A stretch of 64,000 nucleotides of DNA, from NCBI RefSeq assembly GCF_003182155.1, contig NZ_QGTG01000009.1:186001-250000 (forward strand), read 5' to 3'. This DNA comes from Chitinophaga sp. S165. GTDB lineage: Bacteria > Bacteroidota > Bacteroidia > Chitinophagales > Chitinophagaceae. The notes below the pieces were generated by a model. That model was not told where the DNA came from. It made no database searches and was given only the letters and a program-made list of their open reading frames with translations. The translations under genes and the position numbers were made by a program. Of the stretch, positions 44,368 to 53,400 are shown piece by piece. The first letter of the stretch is position 1. Every line of letters starts with the position of its first letter.

Positions 44368-46368
44368 ATGCAAACTGGTGAAAATGAACAGGGCCTACGG
44401 GCTATTATTGACTTTGTCCGTAAGTCATCCATTATCCTGCTTGGATTACATTTCTTTATCTACTGTTATGCTGCATTTGTACAGTGGGGGCTCGTGCCAT
44501 CCATAGTAGAACGGGTTTTAAGCAACATCGCCCGGGCGGCTATTTTCAAAGAGCCCATTTATACCAAAGCTGCAGTAATTGGTCTGCTAGCACTATCGCT
44601 ATTGGGTATAAAAGGCAAAAAAGATGAAAAGGCTAGCGTCTCGACAATTATCGCTTTGCTGGTATTTGGGATGCTGCTGTTCTGGGGCGCGGCCTGGCTC
44701 CTGTATTTTCCAGTACCAGTCACTCAACTCGCGATTGGATATATGCTGGTTACCAGTTCGGGCTACCTGCTGCTGCTATCCGGAGGCGCTCGACTTTCCC
44801 GTCTCATTAAACTGCAATTGGGTAAAGACATCTTCAATGAACTAAATGAAACCTTCCCCCAACAAGAAGAACTGATCGAAAATGAATATTCAGTCAACCT
44901 GAGAGGACGGTACCGGTTCAAAAGCGCCCAGCGCCAGATGTGGATCAATATCCAAAATCCATTTAGGGGCACTCTACTCTGCGGATCCGCGGGAGCCGGT
45001 AAAACATTTTTTGTTGTCCGAAGTTGGATTGAACAGCACATCAGTAAGGGATACACGATGTTCGTGTATGATTTTAAGTTCGATGACCTTTCTAAGATCG
45101 CTTACAACGCCCTGCTACAATACCAGGGTGTTTACAAAGTGCAGCCTAAGTTCTATGTCATCAATTTTAATGATCTGAGCCGCAGCCATCGCTGCAATCC
45201 CCTGGACCCGGACATGATGACTGATATTACGGATGCGGCGGAAGCGGCGCGGACGATACTTTTGGGTCTGAACCGCGACTGGGTCCGACGCCAAGGTGAA
45301 TTTTTTATCGAGAGTAGTATCAACTTCGTAACTGCTGTCATATGGTTTTTACGTGGCTATCAAGGCGGCAAGTTTTGTACATTGCCGCATGTGATTGAAA
45401 TGATGTCCGTTCACTATGATGACTTATTCCCGGTCCTTGGTACCGATCCCCAATGTGACGTGTTTCTAAATCCATTTATTTCTGCCTACCTGTCCCGCGC
45501 CATGGAGCAACTGGAAGGACAGATCGCCAGCGCGAAAATAGGTATGGCCCGCCTCAGCTCTCCGCAGCTGTATTACGTCATGAGCGGCAGTGAATTTACC
45601 CTCGATGTCAATAATCCTGAAGCCCCCAAGATTGTCTGCATGGGTAATGATCCATTAAAAATCCAAATCTATGGCGCCGTACTATCCCTGTATATATCGC
45701 GGATGCTCAAACTGGTGAACCGGAAAAACCAGCATAAGTGTTCCCTCGTTTTCGATGAATATCCTACGATCTACGCACCACTTGATACCTGCCTGGCAAC
45801 TGCCAGATCGAATTTAGTAAGTACCCTGCTTGCAGTTCAGTCAACCGAACAATTACGCAAAGATTATGGTCGTGAGCAGGCAGACGTGATCATCAATTTA
45901 CCCGGTAATGTCATTTGTGGACAAACATTTGGTGATACTGCCAAAGTGCTCAGTGAGCGTTTCGGTAAAATTGTGCAACTCAGGGATAGCGTTTCCATTA
46001 ACCGGCAGGATACCAGTGTTAGTCACAATACGCAGCTCGACTACGCGGTACCGCCATCCCGTATCTCAGCGCTTAGTTCCGGGGAATTTGTCGGTATGGT
46101 GGCCGATAATCCGGCTACCCCGGTAAAACTCAAAACCTTCCATTGTCAGATCATTAATGATCCTGACACCATAAAAGCCCAGGAAGCGGCCTATGAGCCC
46201 CTGCCTAAAGTGAGAGAGGTGTCTTTTTTGGAGGTACAGCAAAATTATGCGCAGATAAAAAACGATATCGCTTACATGATTGAAAATGAGATTGACCGTA
46301 TCCGTAAAGATCCGACGCTCGCCCACTTGCTTTTTATTAAGCCTGAAGAGGAGGGAGGCGTTTCATAA
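44368..46368 (+). CDS. Conjugative coupling protein (VirD4/TraG-like, MobC of Bacteroidota)
   Basis: 666 aa. Three N-terminal membrane segments (SIILLGLHFFIYCYAAFVQW, AAVIGLLALSLLGIKG, TIIALLVFGMLLFWGAAWLL) with an IYTK block, then a cytosolic ATPase domain: Walker A GSAGAGKT at residues 206-213 and Walker B SLVFDEYP with D463/E464, plus QSTEQLRKDYGREQADVIIN as the family motif. It links the relaxosome to the mating channel. Directly after the relaxase (56 bp), same strand; the transfer genes resume only after the 46-61 kb cargo block. Confidence 0.9.
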   Translation: MQTGENEQGLRAIIDFVRKSSIILLGLHFFIYCYAAFVQWGLVPSIVERVLSNIARAAIFKEPIYTKAAVIGLLALSLLGIKGKKDEKASVSTIIALLVFGMLLFWGAAWLLYFPVPVTQLAIGYMLVTSSGYLLLLSGGARLSRLIKLQLGKDIFNELNETFPQQEELIENEYSVNLRGRYRFKSAQRQMWINIQNPFRGTLLCGSAGAGKTFFVVRSWIEQHISKGYTMFVYDFKFDDLSKIAYNALLQYQGVYKVQPKFYVINFNDLSRSHRCNPLDPDMMTDITDAAEAARTILLGLNRDWVRRQGEFFIESSINFVTAVIWFLRGYQGGKFCTLPHVIEMMSVHYDDLFPVLGTDPQCDVFLNPFISAYLSRAMEQLEGQIASAKIGMARLSSPQLYYVMSGSEFTLDVNNPEAPKIVCMGNDPLKIQIYGAVLSLYISRMLKLVNRKNQHKCSLVFDEYPTIYAPLDTCLATARSNLVSTLLAVQSTEQLRKDYGREQADVIINLPGNVICGQTFGDTAKVLSERFGKIVQLRDSVSINRQDTSVSHNTQLDYAVPPSRISALSSGEFVGMVADNPATPVKLKTFHCQIINDPDTIKAQEAAYEPLPKVREVSFLEVQQNYAQIKNDIAYMIENEIDRIRKDPTLAHLLFIKPEEEGGVS

Positions 46369-46503
46369 AAGGAACCTTTTCGGTAGCTGCCGATGGCTGG
46401 TGCAGATACTGAGGTAAAAGAGTAAGAGTTTTGGGCAGTCACTTGAATACTATAATGATGGGGTGCGAAAGGTGGGCGATAGAAAACTGGCCGGGTCGGC
46501 AAT

Positions 46504-46623
46504 AAAAAAGAGGCTGTATCAAAAGTTGATGCAGCCTCTTTTTATTCGGGTACCTGATGGAGTCAGGTAGTCGTTTAAGTGATTCTCAAGGCCTTCGTTT
46601 ATTTTTGATACAACCTCTTTTTT
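46504..46623. repeat. Inverted-repeat element, possible MITE or IS remnant, with strong terminator
   Basis: The ends are 21-nt inverted repeats differing at one position: left arm 46504-46524 (six A, then GAGGCTGTATCAAAA), right arm 46603-46623 (TTTTGATACAACCTC then six T). The ~78-bp core contains no gene. The left arm also pairs locally with 46532-46543 to make a near-perfect hairpin (46505-46543), a strong bidirectional terminator. GAGGCTGTATCAAAA-type ends resemble ISs of Bacteroidota. It lies at the junction between mobC and the cargo block. Confidence 0.55.
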
Positions 46624-46641
46624 TATTTAGGAAAGTTGTTG

Positions 46642-49560
46642 TTACTCGGTTTTTTCAAGTGTGAAGTAGCAAAGCGTAGCAATATATTGGTTAACGCCAC
46701 CTTGTATCGGAGTCGCAAACAAATTTAATGTTCCATTCGCAAGCACCTCGATATTATCAAATACAGCTGTTTTCGAAGTATTACCCTGGTTATTGACTGT
46801 AACAGGATCGGATGAATTTACCCTGTAGACAGTATTACAGTTTGCCGACAAACTCTGAGCGGTAGCCGTATTAAGCGACCCAAAGAAGGTTACCCTGTAT
46901 TTGCCCGCCGCAAGATTTGATACTGTTACCTGTGGTGATGCTATAGCGTAGCTGCTAATATTAAAGAAGTTACCCTGAACCACCCTTGTCGGTGCAGCAA
47001 AACCTCCACCGTCGTTAACAGTTTCACCTGTTGCATCTGCACTGTACTGCCCGACAAATGGTGTCCAGGTCCCTGTAGCGACCGTTACCGCATTCCCAGC
47101 GTAAGACACCGTTTTGCTTAGCGTTCCATTATGAGGTTCGCCTGAAACTATTTCCCAACCTGAAGATGTGAAAGCATTTTTGGAAAAAGCTACTTTTAAT
47201 GTTGGGAAATTGCTGCTGGCACTTACCGTAATGGTCACATTACTGAATCCTGTCAGATTGTTGCGATCCGTGACGGTACAACGGAAGATGTAAGTCCCAG
47301 TTGTCAGACCTGTCACAGCTGTCGTAAGACTGTTTGCGGTTGTAATGGTTGCACTAGGTCCAGACACTTTTGTCCAGAGCACCGTTACCGGTTCTGCATT
47401 ACCGCCAGTAATAGTAGCTCTTAAATTGGCGCTACTTAACGGAAGAATAACTGTTTGTGCATTGCCTGCATCAACCACTGGCGCAATGTTGGTTGTGGTA
47501 GTTTCTTCCGTAATAGTTAATCCATTGATCATTCCGAAAGATGCTTCTCCTGCTGGCACTCCTACAAACACTGGTATTTCCCCACTTGCGTTAGGCTGAA
47601 CACCATTGAAGATTGCTACATCTGAGGTATTTCCACTGGCGTCGATCAGGCGCTTATTTAATGTATTATCGTTTACAATTAACAAGGTAGGATTTGCATC
47701 AAGTCCAAAACTATTGTCCAGGGAACTATAAATACGGATCAAATACTTTTTAGCCGGATTGAGACCAATTAATTTAAATTGACTTGACGAGGTGCCAGAA
47801 TAAGTAATGTCTTTGGAATACCAAGCCGATGAAATTACCGGCTGGTCAGTAGCAAAACCGCCGGCATCACTGGTTTGCTCGCCATTGTCGTTGCCCGCGT
47901 TTACTCCGTAATATACACTGCCCCAATACGTGCTATTATTCCCAATGGAAAGCAGGCCAATGCCGGACGCAGTATGAATCCAGGTTTTTCCGGTATTTGC
48001 AGAAGCTAAAGGACCGTCACTAACATCGATCCAACCCGGTACATTCTGAGCTGTGAGATTGAAATTGAATTTAACAGCACCATTGGGGTCGGAGGTTGGG
48101 CTTACTGTTACGGTGATATCCCGGCTATTTGTGCCGCCATCACTATCTGTTACCACACAGCGGAACACATAAGTACCCTGAACAAGACTATTAATATTGG
48201 TTTCTGAATTGGTAGGGCTTGCAATGACGGCATTGCCTCCGGAAATTTTAGACCATTGGTAGCTCGCAATAGTTGACCCGGCAGGGGCGGTTGCAGTGGC
48301 TGTTAAAGTAATGGAGTTTGTTGGCAGTGTAATGGCAGAAGGCCCACTGATACTGATGACAGGCAATGGTTTTACCGGTACGTTGTTGCTCTTGGTCGCC
48401 TGTGCGACATTACTCCACTGAGAAAAATAGCCGTCACGGAAATATAAGCGTACGCGGTATAATTGACCATCTTCGGCAACGTCTAGCGTGTTTTGGGATG
48501 GGGATGTAATAGTCTGGTAGTCTGAGAAAGGGGTTGATAACCCGATGGTGCGTTGAACTACATATTTGATGACATCGGTATTTGATGTGAAATAAGCGGA
48601 TAGTGTATTTCTGAGTGCTTTAAAAACGATCGCACAACCTGCATCATTGAGGTGAATATTATCCCCTACCTGTAAGGAGCTATTTAGTTGATTGGGATTA
48701 CTGGGATCTTCCAGTAAATGATACACATAGGCACATCTGTTACCAAACGTTTTTCTGAGATTATCGGCTGCCGTCAGTAGTTTCAGTCGTTGCGTAGTGC
48801 CCAATTGTTGACGGGGAAAATTACTCATCACAATCAATTGCACACCATTTCGTTTGCACAGATCTTCAATAAGTAAGGTGTTAGATAGTGCTTCTTCATT
48901 TGTCATTTCGCCGCCTGAACTATTAGAAGCATAGTCGTTGCTGGTATTGATCAGGATAATGATGGTATTGCCATCTGCAATGGCCTTTGTGATATTGCGT
49001 TGCGTATCTACATAACTATTGCTACCGTCAGGGGCCAGGTTTCTCGAATTATAACCGTCCTTGCAATAATTGGTGACCGCAGCATTGGGAGATACTGAGT
49101 AGATATAGGATTGCAGCAAACCTACGATTGAATTGGAGAAAGTGCTGGCATAGCTACCAGCGCCCTGACTATCACCTATTACGCCAATCCTTGCGCTCTG
49201 ATACAATTCATTGTCCGACTGCCACCATTTTAACTTTACGTTACTGCCCTCCAGTGCTCTTACTCCTAGTGATACATCAGGTGAATTTAGACTGTAACCT
49301 CCTGAGAACCTTACAGATAGTGTGTCCTGCCCAGGAATGGCAATGGCCGTGTCGCCAAGGTTAATCAGTTTGATTCTTTTGAACTGCGTACTTCCCTTGC
49401 CCGTATTGAACAGAAAGCCTGTGCTATCGCTGGTGGAGTTCTGTAGTTTAAGCTCTGCCTTTATTACACGGACGGTATCATTTGTTACTTTCAACGTTGT
49501 TTGCCCCCAGCTCAACAAGGAGGAAACGAGAAAGCATAAAAGAAAATAAAATGATCTCAT
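46642..49560 (-). CDS. Secreted SGNH/GDSL hydrolase-like protein with PKD-like domains
   Basis: 972 aa with a signal peptide (RSFYFLLCFLVSSLLSWGQ). An SGNH hydrolase domain spans ~120-325: block I GDSQGAGSYAS with nucleophile S131, INTSNDY with N208, and DNIHLNDAG with D300/H303, as in carbohydrate or lipid esterases. It is followed by PKD/Ig-like domains (~400-495 and ~690-785: QWSKISGG, GTYVFRCVVTDSDGGTNS; WTKVSGPSATITTANS, GTYIFRCTVTDRNNLTGFS) and two carbohydrate-binding-like segments (~500-690 and 790-972). Probably deacetylates or de-esterifies a surface glycan. Last gene of the minus-strand cargo block. Confidence 0.8.
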   Translation of the reverse strand: MRSFYFLLCFLVSSLLSWGQTTLKVTNDTVRVIKAELKLQNSTSDSTGFLFNTGKGSTQFKRIKLINLGDTAIAIPGQDTLSVRFSGGYSLNSPDVSLGVRALEGSNVKLKWWQSDNELYQSARIGVIGDSQGAGSYASTFSNSIVGLLQSYIYSVSPNAAVTNYCKDGYNSRNLAPDGSNSYVDTQRNITKAIADGNTIIILINTSNDYASNSSGGEMTNEEALSNTLLIEDLCKRNGVQLIVMSNFPRQQLGTTQRLKLLTAADNLRKTFGNRCAYVYHLLEDPSNPNQLNSSLQVGDNIHLNDAGCAIVFKALRNTLSAYFTSNTDVIKYVVQRTIGLSTPFSDYQTITSPSQNTLDVAEDGQLYRVRLYFRDGYFSQWSNVAQATKSNNVPVKPLPVISISGPSAITLPTNSITLTATATAPAGSTIASYQWSKISGGNAVIASPTNSETNINSLVQGTYVFRCVVTDSDGGTNSRDITVTVSPTSDPNGAVKFNFNLTAQNVPGWIDVSDGPLASANTGKTWIHTASGIGLLSIGNNSTYWGSVYYGVNAGNDNGEQTSDAGGFATDQPVISSAWYSKDITYSGTSSSQFKLIGLNPAKKYLIRIYSSLDNSFGLDANPTLLIVNDNTLNKRLIDASGNTSDVAIFNGVQPNASGEIPVFVGVPAGEASFGMINGLTITEETTTTNIAPVVDAGNAQTVILPLSSANLRATITGGNAEPVTVLWTKVSGPSATITTANSLTTAVTGLTTGTYIFRCTVTDRNNLTGFSNVTITVSASSNFPTLKVAFSKNAFTSSGWEIVSGEPHNGTLSKTVSYAGNAVTVATGTWTPFVGQYSADATGETVNDGGGFAAPTRVVQGNFFNISSYAIASPQVTVSNLAAGKYRVTFFGSLNTATAQSLSANCNTVYRVNSSDPVTVNNQGNTSKTAVFDNIEVLANGTLNLFATPIQGGVNQYIATLCYFTLEKTE

Positions 49561-49651
49561 GTGATTGATGTGTTAAATGCCTTGTTCATAACAAAGCCGT
49601 ATTGTCCCAAATGTTTGATTGCTGTTTTTTAAAGACCGGGCATAGTTTTCC

Positions 49652-49672
49652 CTACCCGGCCGACCCGGGTAG
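49652..49672. terminator. Hairpin between immunity-like gene and SGNH gene
   Basis: CTACCCGG, 5-nt loop, CCGGGTAG, a perfect 8-bp stem on G/C bases; a second dyad (CCAGGAATTTCCTGG) follows just before the stop at 49725. No T run, so termination is probable but not certain. Confidence 0.45.
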
Positions 49673-49724
49673 TAACCCCGAGGATCGGCCCAGGAATTTC
49701 CTGGTAAATTGTTGCATTAAAAGA

Positions 49725-50435
49725 TTACGATAGGAGCGCTGCCGGAATATCTATTCGTAAGGGATAATCTCCAGGTGCATCTTTCATGGCTTTGATCACC
49801 AGTTGATCTTTAACCACGGTGATAGACTTAAACATGTCAAGGAAAAATTCAGCGCCTGTACCGGATGTATCAATTTCGTTTTCAAAAACGGTTTCTTGAC
49901 CTTTTTGCAGCCGTAGCCTGGCCGACATTTCATGTTCACCGATTAAGATCCAGATACTTGCAACGAATGGCGTACCCCCTATATCGACTTTGGTTTCAAG
50001 GGATTTAATGTCTGCCCGCAGCTCCAATTCCAAACCTTTTTGAAGTGCATACGTCGCAGCCATCTTCAGTTCAGCATTGTTAGTCTGATCACCGGCTTTA
50101 ATCAGACTGTTGGTGGCTACATTCCATACAAAACGCTTTTTTGCTTCAAAGTTCAGGTTGTTGAATACGTCGAAGTCAATCAGATTATAATAGAACAGGT
50201 TGGCCCCTGCTCGTTTGACGTAGTGCACACTGTCTGGTGGTGTTATCGGATATTTATCAAATCTGGCTTGATTTCCAAATTCAATGTTGATAAATTTTAT
50301 AGCAATACCATCATAGCTTTCATTGAGCAGCTGATTCAATAATGTACTTGTCCCAAAAAATCGGTTGACAAAATCTCCTACATTTCCATTCTCATCTTTT
50401 AACCAACAGAGGGTTCGTCCAATTTTGTTTGCCAT
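49725..50435 (-). CDS. Probable immunity protein for the adjacent RHS toxin
   Basis: 236 aa from ATG 50435 (a TTG at 50444 adds three residues). No signal peptide or membrane span, so cytosolic. No recognised family. Blocks seen: CWLKDENGNVGDFVNRFFGT, IKFINIEFGNQARFDKYPIT, and an acidic C-terminal LEVTKVDIGGT-like strand region with LELELRADIKSLETKVDIGG. The gene begins 21 bp after the RHS protein's stop on the same strand, the standard place for the immunity partner of a polymorphic toxin. The function is inferred from position only. Confidence 0.55.
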   Translation of the reverse strand: MANKIGRTLCWLKDENGNVGDFVNRFFGTSTLLNQLLNESYDGIAIKFINIEFGNQARFDKYPITPPDSVHYVKRAGANLFYYNLIDFDVFNNLNFEAKKRFVWNVATNSLIKAGDQTNNAELKMAATYALQKGLELELRADIKSLETKVDIGGTPFVASIWILIGEHEMSARLRLQKGQETVFENEIDTSGTGAEFFLDMFKSITVVKDQLVIKAMKDAPGDYPLRIDIPAALLS

Positions 50436-50456
50436 ATCTCGCAAATATATTTATAG

Positions 50457-53400
50457 TTAGTTTTTTGGATTGATCATTTTTCCAGTATTAAAATCCCTCG
50501 GATAAGGAACCTTCATACCCGGAAGTGGCGCTGTGTTGCCTGAGTTATAATACAAACTTCTTAAATATTTTTCAATAATATGGGCTTCGAATTTCGGAAA
50601 TACTTTATCAGTTACTCTTGGTGTTGCGCCTGCTTCTACCTCATATCTCAGTACATCGTTAAGTCTTTTCAACTCCGCATCCGTTACGCCAAACTTAATA
50701 ATTTGTCCATCTTTATCATAAATGGTATAAACTTTAGATGGTTCGTCCCCTTTTGCACTTGTCTTAATATTAAGCTTTGCTGCATTGTCCTCCAACTCAC
50801 TTCTGAAGTTCCACGTGCCTTTTGACGCCGGTCCTTCCAGGTCAGTACTCACCTCAGAGGTTGCCTGTACGGTTTCCACTTTTTCGATGTTGCCGACAGT
50901 TGTTTCGTTTACTGGGTCACGATTGGTGGTCCTTGATCGAATGTATCCATTGATATATCCACTTATGGATCCGCTGGCTCCGGCGACTAAAGCGCTTGGC
51001 AGGGCATTTTTCATCGCCTCTCCTAAAGACTGATTCCCAAACCACATGCCTGAAGCTGTACCCATCACTTCTGCTCCGATTGCCTGAGAAACACCTATGT
51101 CAATAGCTGTGCGGATGGCGTCGCCTGGAATACGACTTACCAGAGGACCTATAACAGTTGATGCTCCTCTTGTAACTGCCCCACCTATGGGTGCCATTAT
51201 CGTTCCCATAAGCGCTCGTCCGGCAGCATCGTTAATGGAATGTCCGCTGAGTACGTCAGCCACCCCATTTCCAATAGCAGAAATGGTGGCCGCGGCTGTT
51301 ACGTTTCCGGTAGCATAAAGTCCCCCGCTTACCGCTCCAACTAGGGTGTATGAAGCTCCTCTTAAAATTGCCTGTCCTAACGTAGGAGCTGAGCTAATCT
51401 CAGACCAGTTAGAGATAACATTGGTAACTCCGCCAATAACAGCTCCGGCGATTACGGCAACCAGGGGCAGGAACCGGCCATCCGGATCTACAAACATGGC
51501 AGGATTATTACCCATTCCATTGTAGCCTCCGGCAAGCTGGCGCGCCGGATCTAAACTAATGAATCTGCCAAGCTGGGGATCATAATATCGGGCATTAAAA
51601 TAATATAAAGCGACATCCAACTCCTGATCCAACTCCTTACTTTGGAATAGGAACTGATTGCCTGTTTTGTTCAACCTACGACTACTTTGAGTAGTGATCT
51701 CCAGGCCATAGGGATATACAGTGCTTTCCTGTAGCAAGGGGCCAGATTGATGGCTTACCTGTAAGTCATCGAACCATACGTCTTCGCTGCCCTCATTGCT
51801 GGTATACACGTATACAAAGCCATTTTTAGGCACATCAATATGTCCATTATAACTAGTAAGGGCGTCCGGGCCGCCGTTTATTCGTTTTACATACCCAGTG
51901 ACTAAATTGAAATTTTCGTCAAACAGTAAATAATTCAGATAAGCCTTGGGAGTTTGATTAGTCTGATTATTTTGCTGATTGTCATTTACAAACGCATATA
52001 GGTCACCTGTATTTAGATAGCTGCCCCCATTTTGGCGTATATTTCCTTTACCGTTATCGACAATTTCGGAACCTGCTCCAAGAAACGCAGTGATCAGATT
52101 GTTGACGATATCATCAGGGGTTGCAGTATTAGTTGTTCCCGTCGTTTTGTAATAGGCCTTAGTTTGTATATCCACTACATCTCCAGCCATCACTTTGAGC
52201 ACAATTGCAGCGCCGATTTTTTTGTCCGGTACGCTTCCATTCAGCCTGCTCCAATATTTATTGGTTTGCTCATTATACCATGGCAACTGAGTTGAAATGG
52301 CTTCTTTTACTAGGTCCAAATTCCGATACGTGGCCACCTCAATTTCACTACGATTTTGTTCAAAAGTCGCTGCGTAGAAAGAGGTGTCTTTTTCTTCGGT
52401 AAGGACAGTTCTTACATTTCCAAGATTATCCGTCTCGAAATAGTCATATACAAGTTGTCCTTTAGCTGTTCTCCGTATCCTACCCTCCGGGTGACTAAAG
52501 AATAAAAGCGTATCATTTTTATATACAAACCCGTTCAGATACGAATAACTGGTGCGACTGTTGCCATCGATGATATCCTTTTTCCATCTGAAGCCGGAAG
52601 CATCATATGTGTATTCAATGCTTTTTTGTGAATTCTGAAGTGCGATTTTGACCAGTTTTCCAATCGTGCTATTCCAGGTATAGTGCGTTCCTTTATTTTC
52701 GTCACTGATCAGGTTGCCGTCGCTATCGTAGGTATAGTCATTATTTTCCCCATTTAGGCCATCTTTGAAGTCGCCCTGCTGTTGAAACCCTGCATCGTCT
52801 ATGACTTTAAGTAGTTTGTCACCGACTGACTCGTAGGTGTATCGCAGCTTATCTACCGGCTTTGTCGCCCCTAGTAGGGTCGCAGAGACATCCATGGTCT
52901 GAATGTTTCCGTTTAAATCATAGGTTAAATTGCTAACTCCATAGTTTTCGTTGCTGCTTGACCAGGTGCCATCCTTATTTAATGCGAAATCAGCTTGCGA
53001 TAGCCGTCCTGCCGGATCATAATTGTATCCAAAAGAACGGTACCCGTTATCACCTTTTCTTCTCCAGGTAATACCGGATAGACTACCATTTTTCCAACTA
53101 TTGGAAAATCCATGTTCATAAAACATTTCATATCCGAAATAGCCATTCCCACCGTTTCTGACATAATCTCTGTTGACAGCTATGATTTTACTGTTGAGAT
53201 CATAGTCATATACCAGCTCGTCAAGGTTTCCAAGCTTCTTACTACGCAATCTTCCCAGCGTGTCGTACGCCAATTGGCTAACTAACCGTTCAACATGGTC
53301 GTTGTTTAAGGTTTGTGTAGTCTTTATGAGCCGTCCGTTATTATCGTAGAGATATTTAGTTAATACTGAAAGAGAAGGCGTCGTTTTACTTAATGGATTA

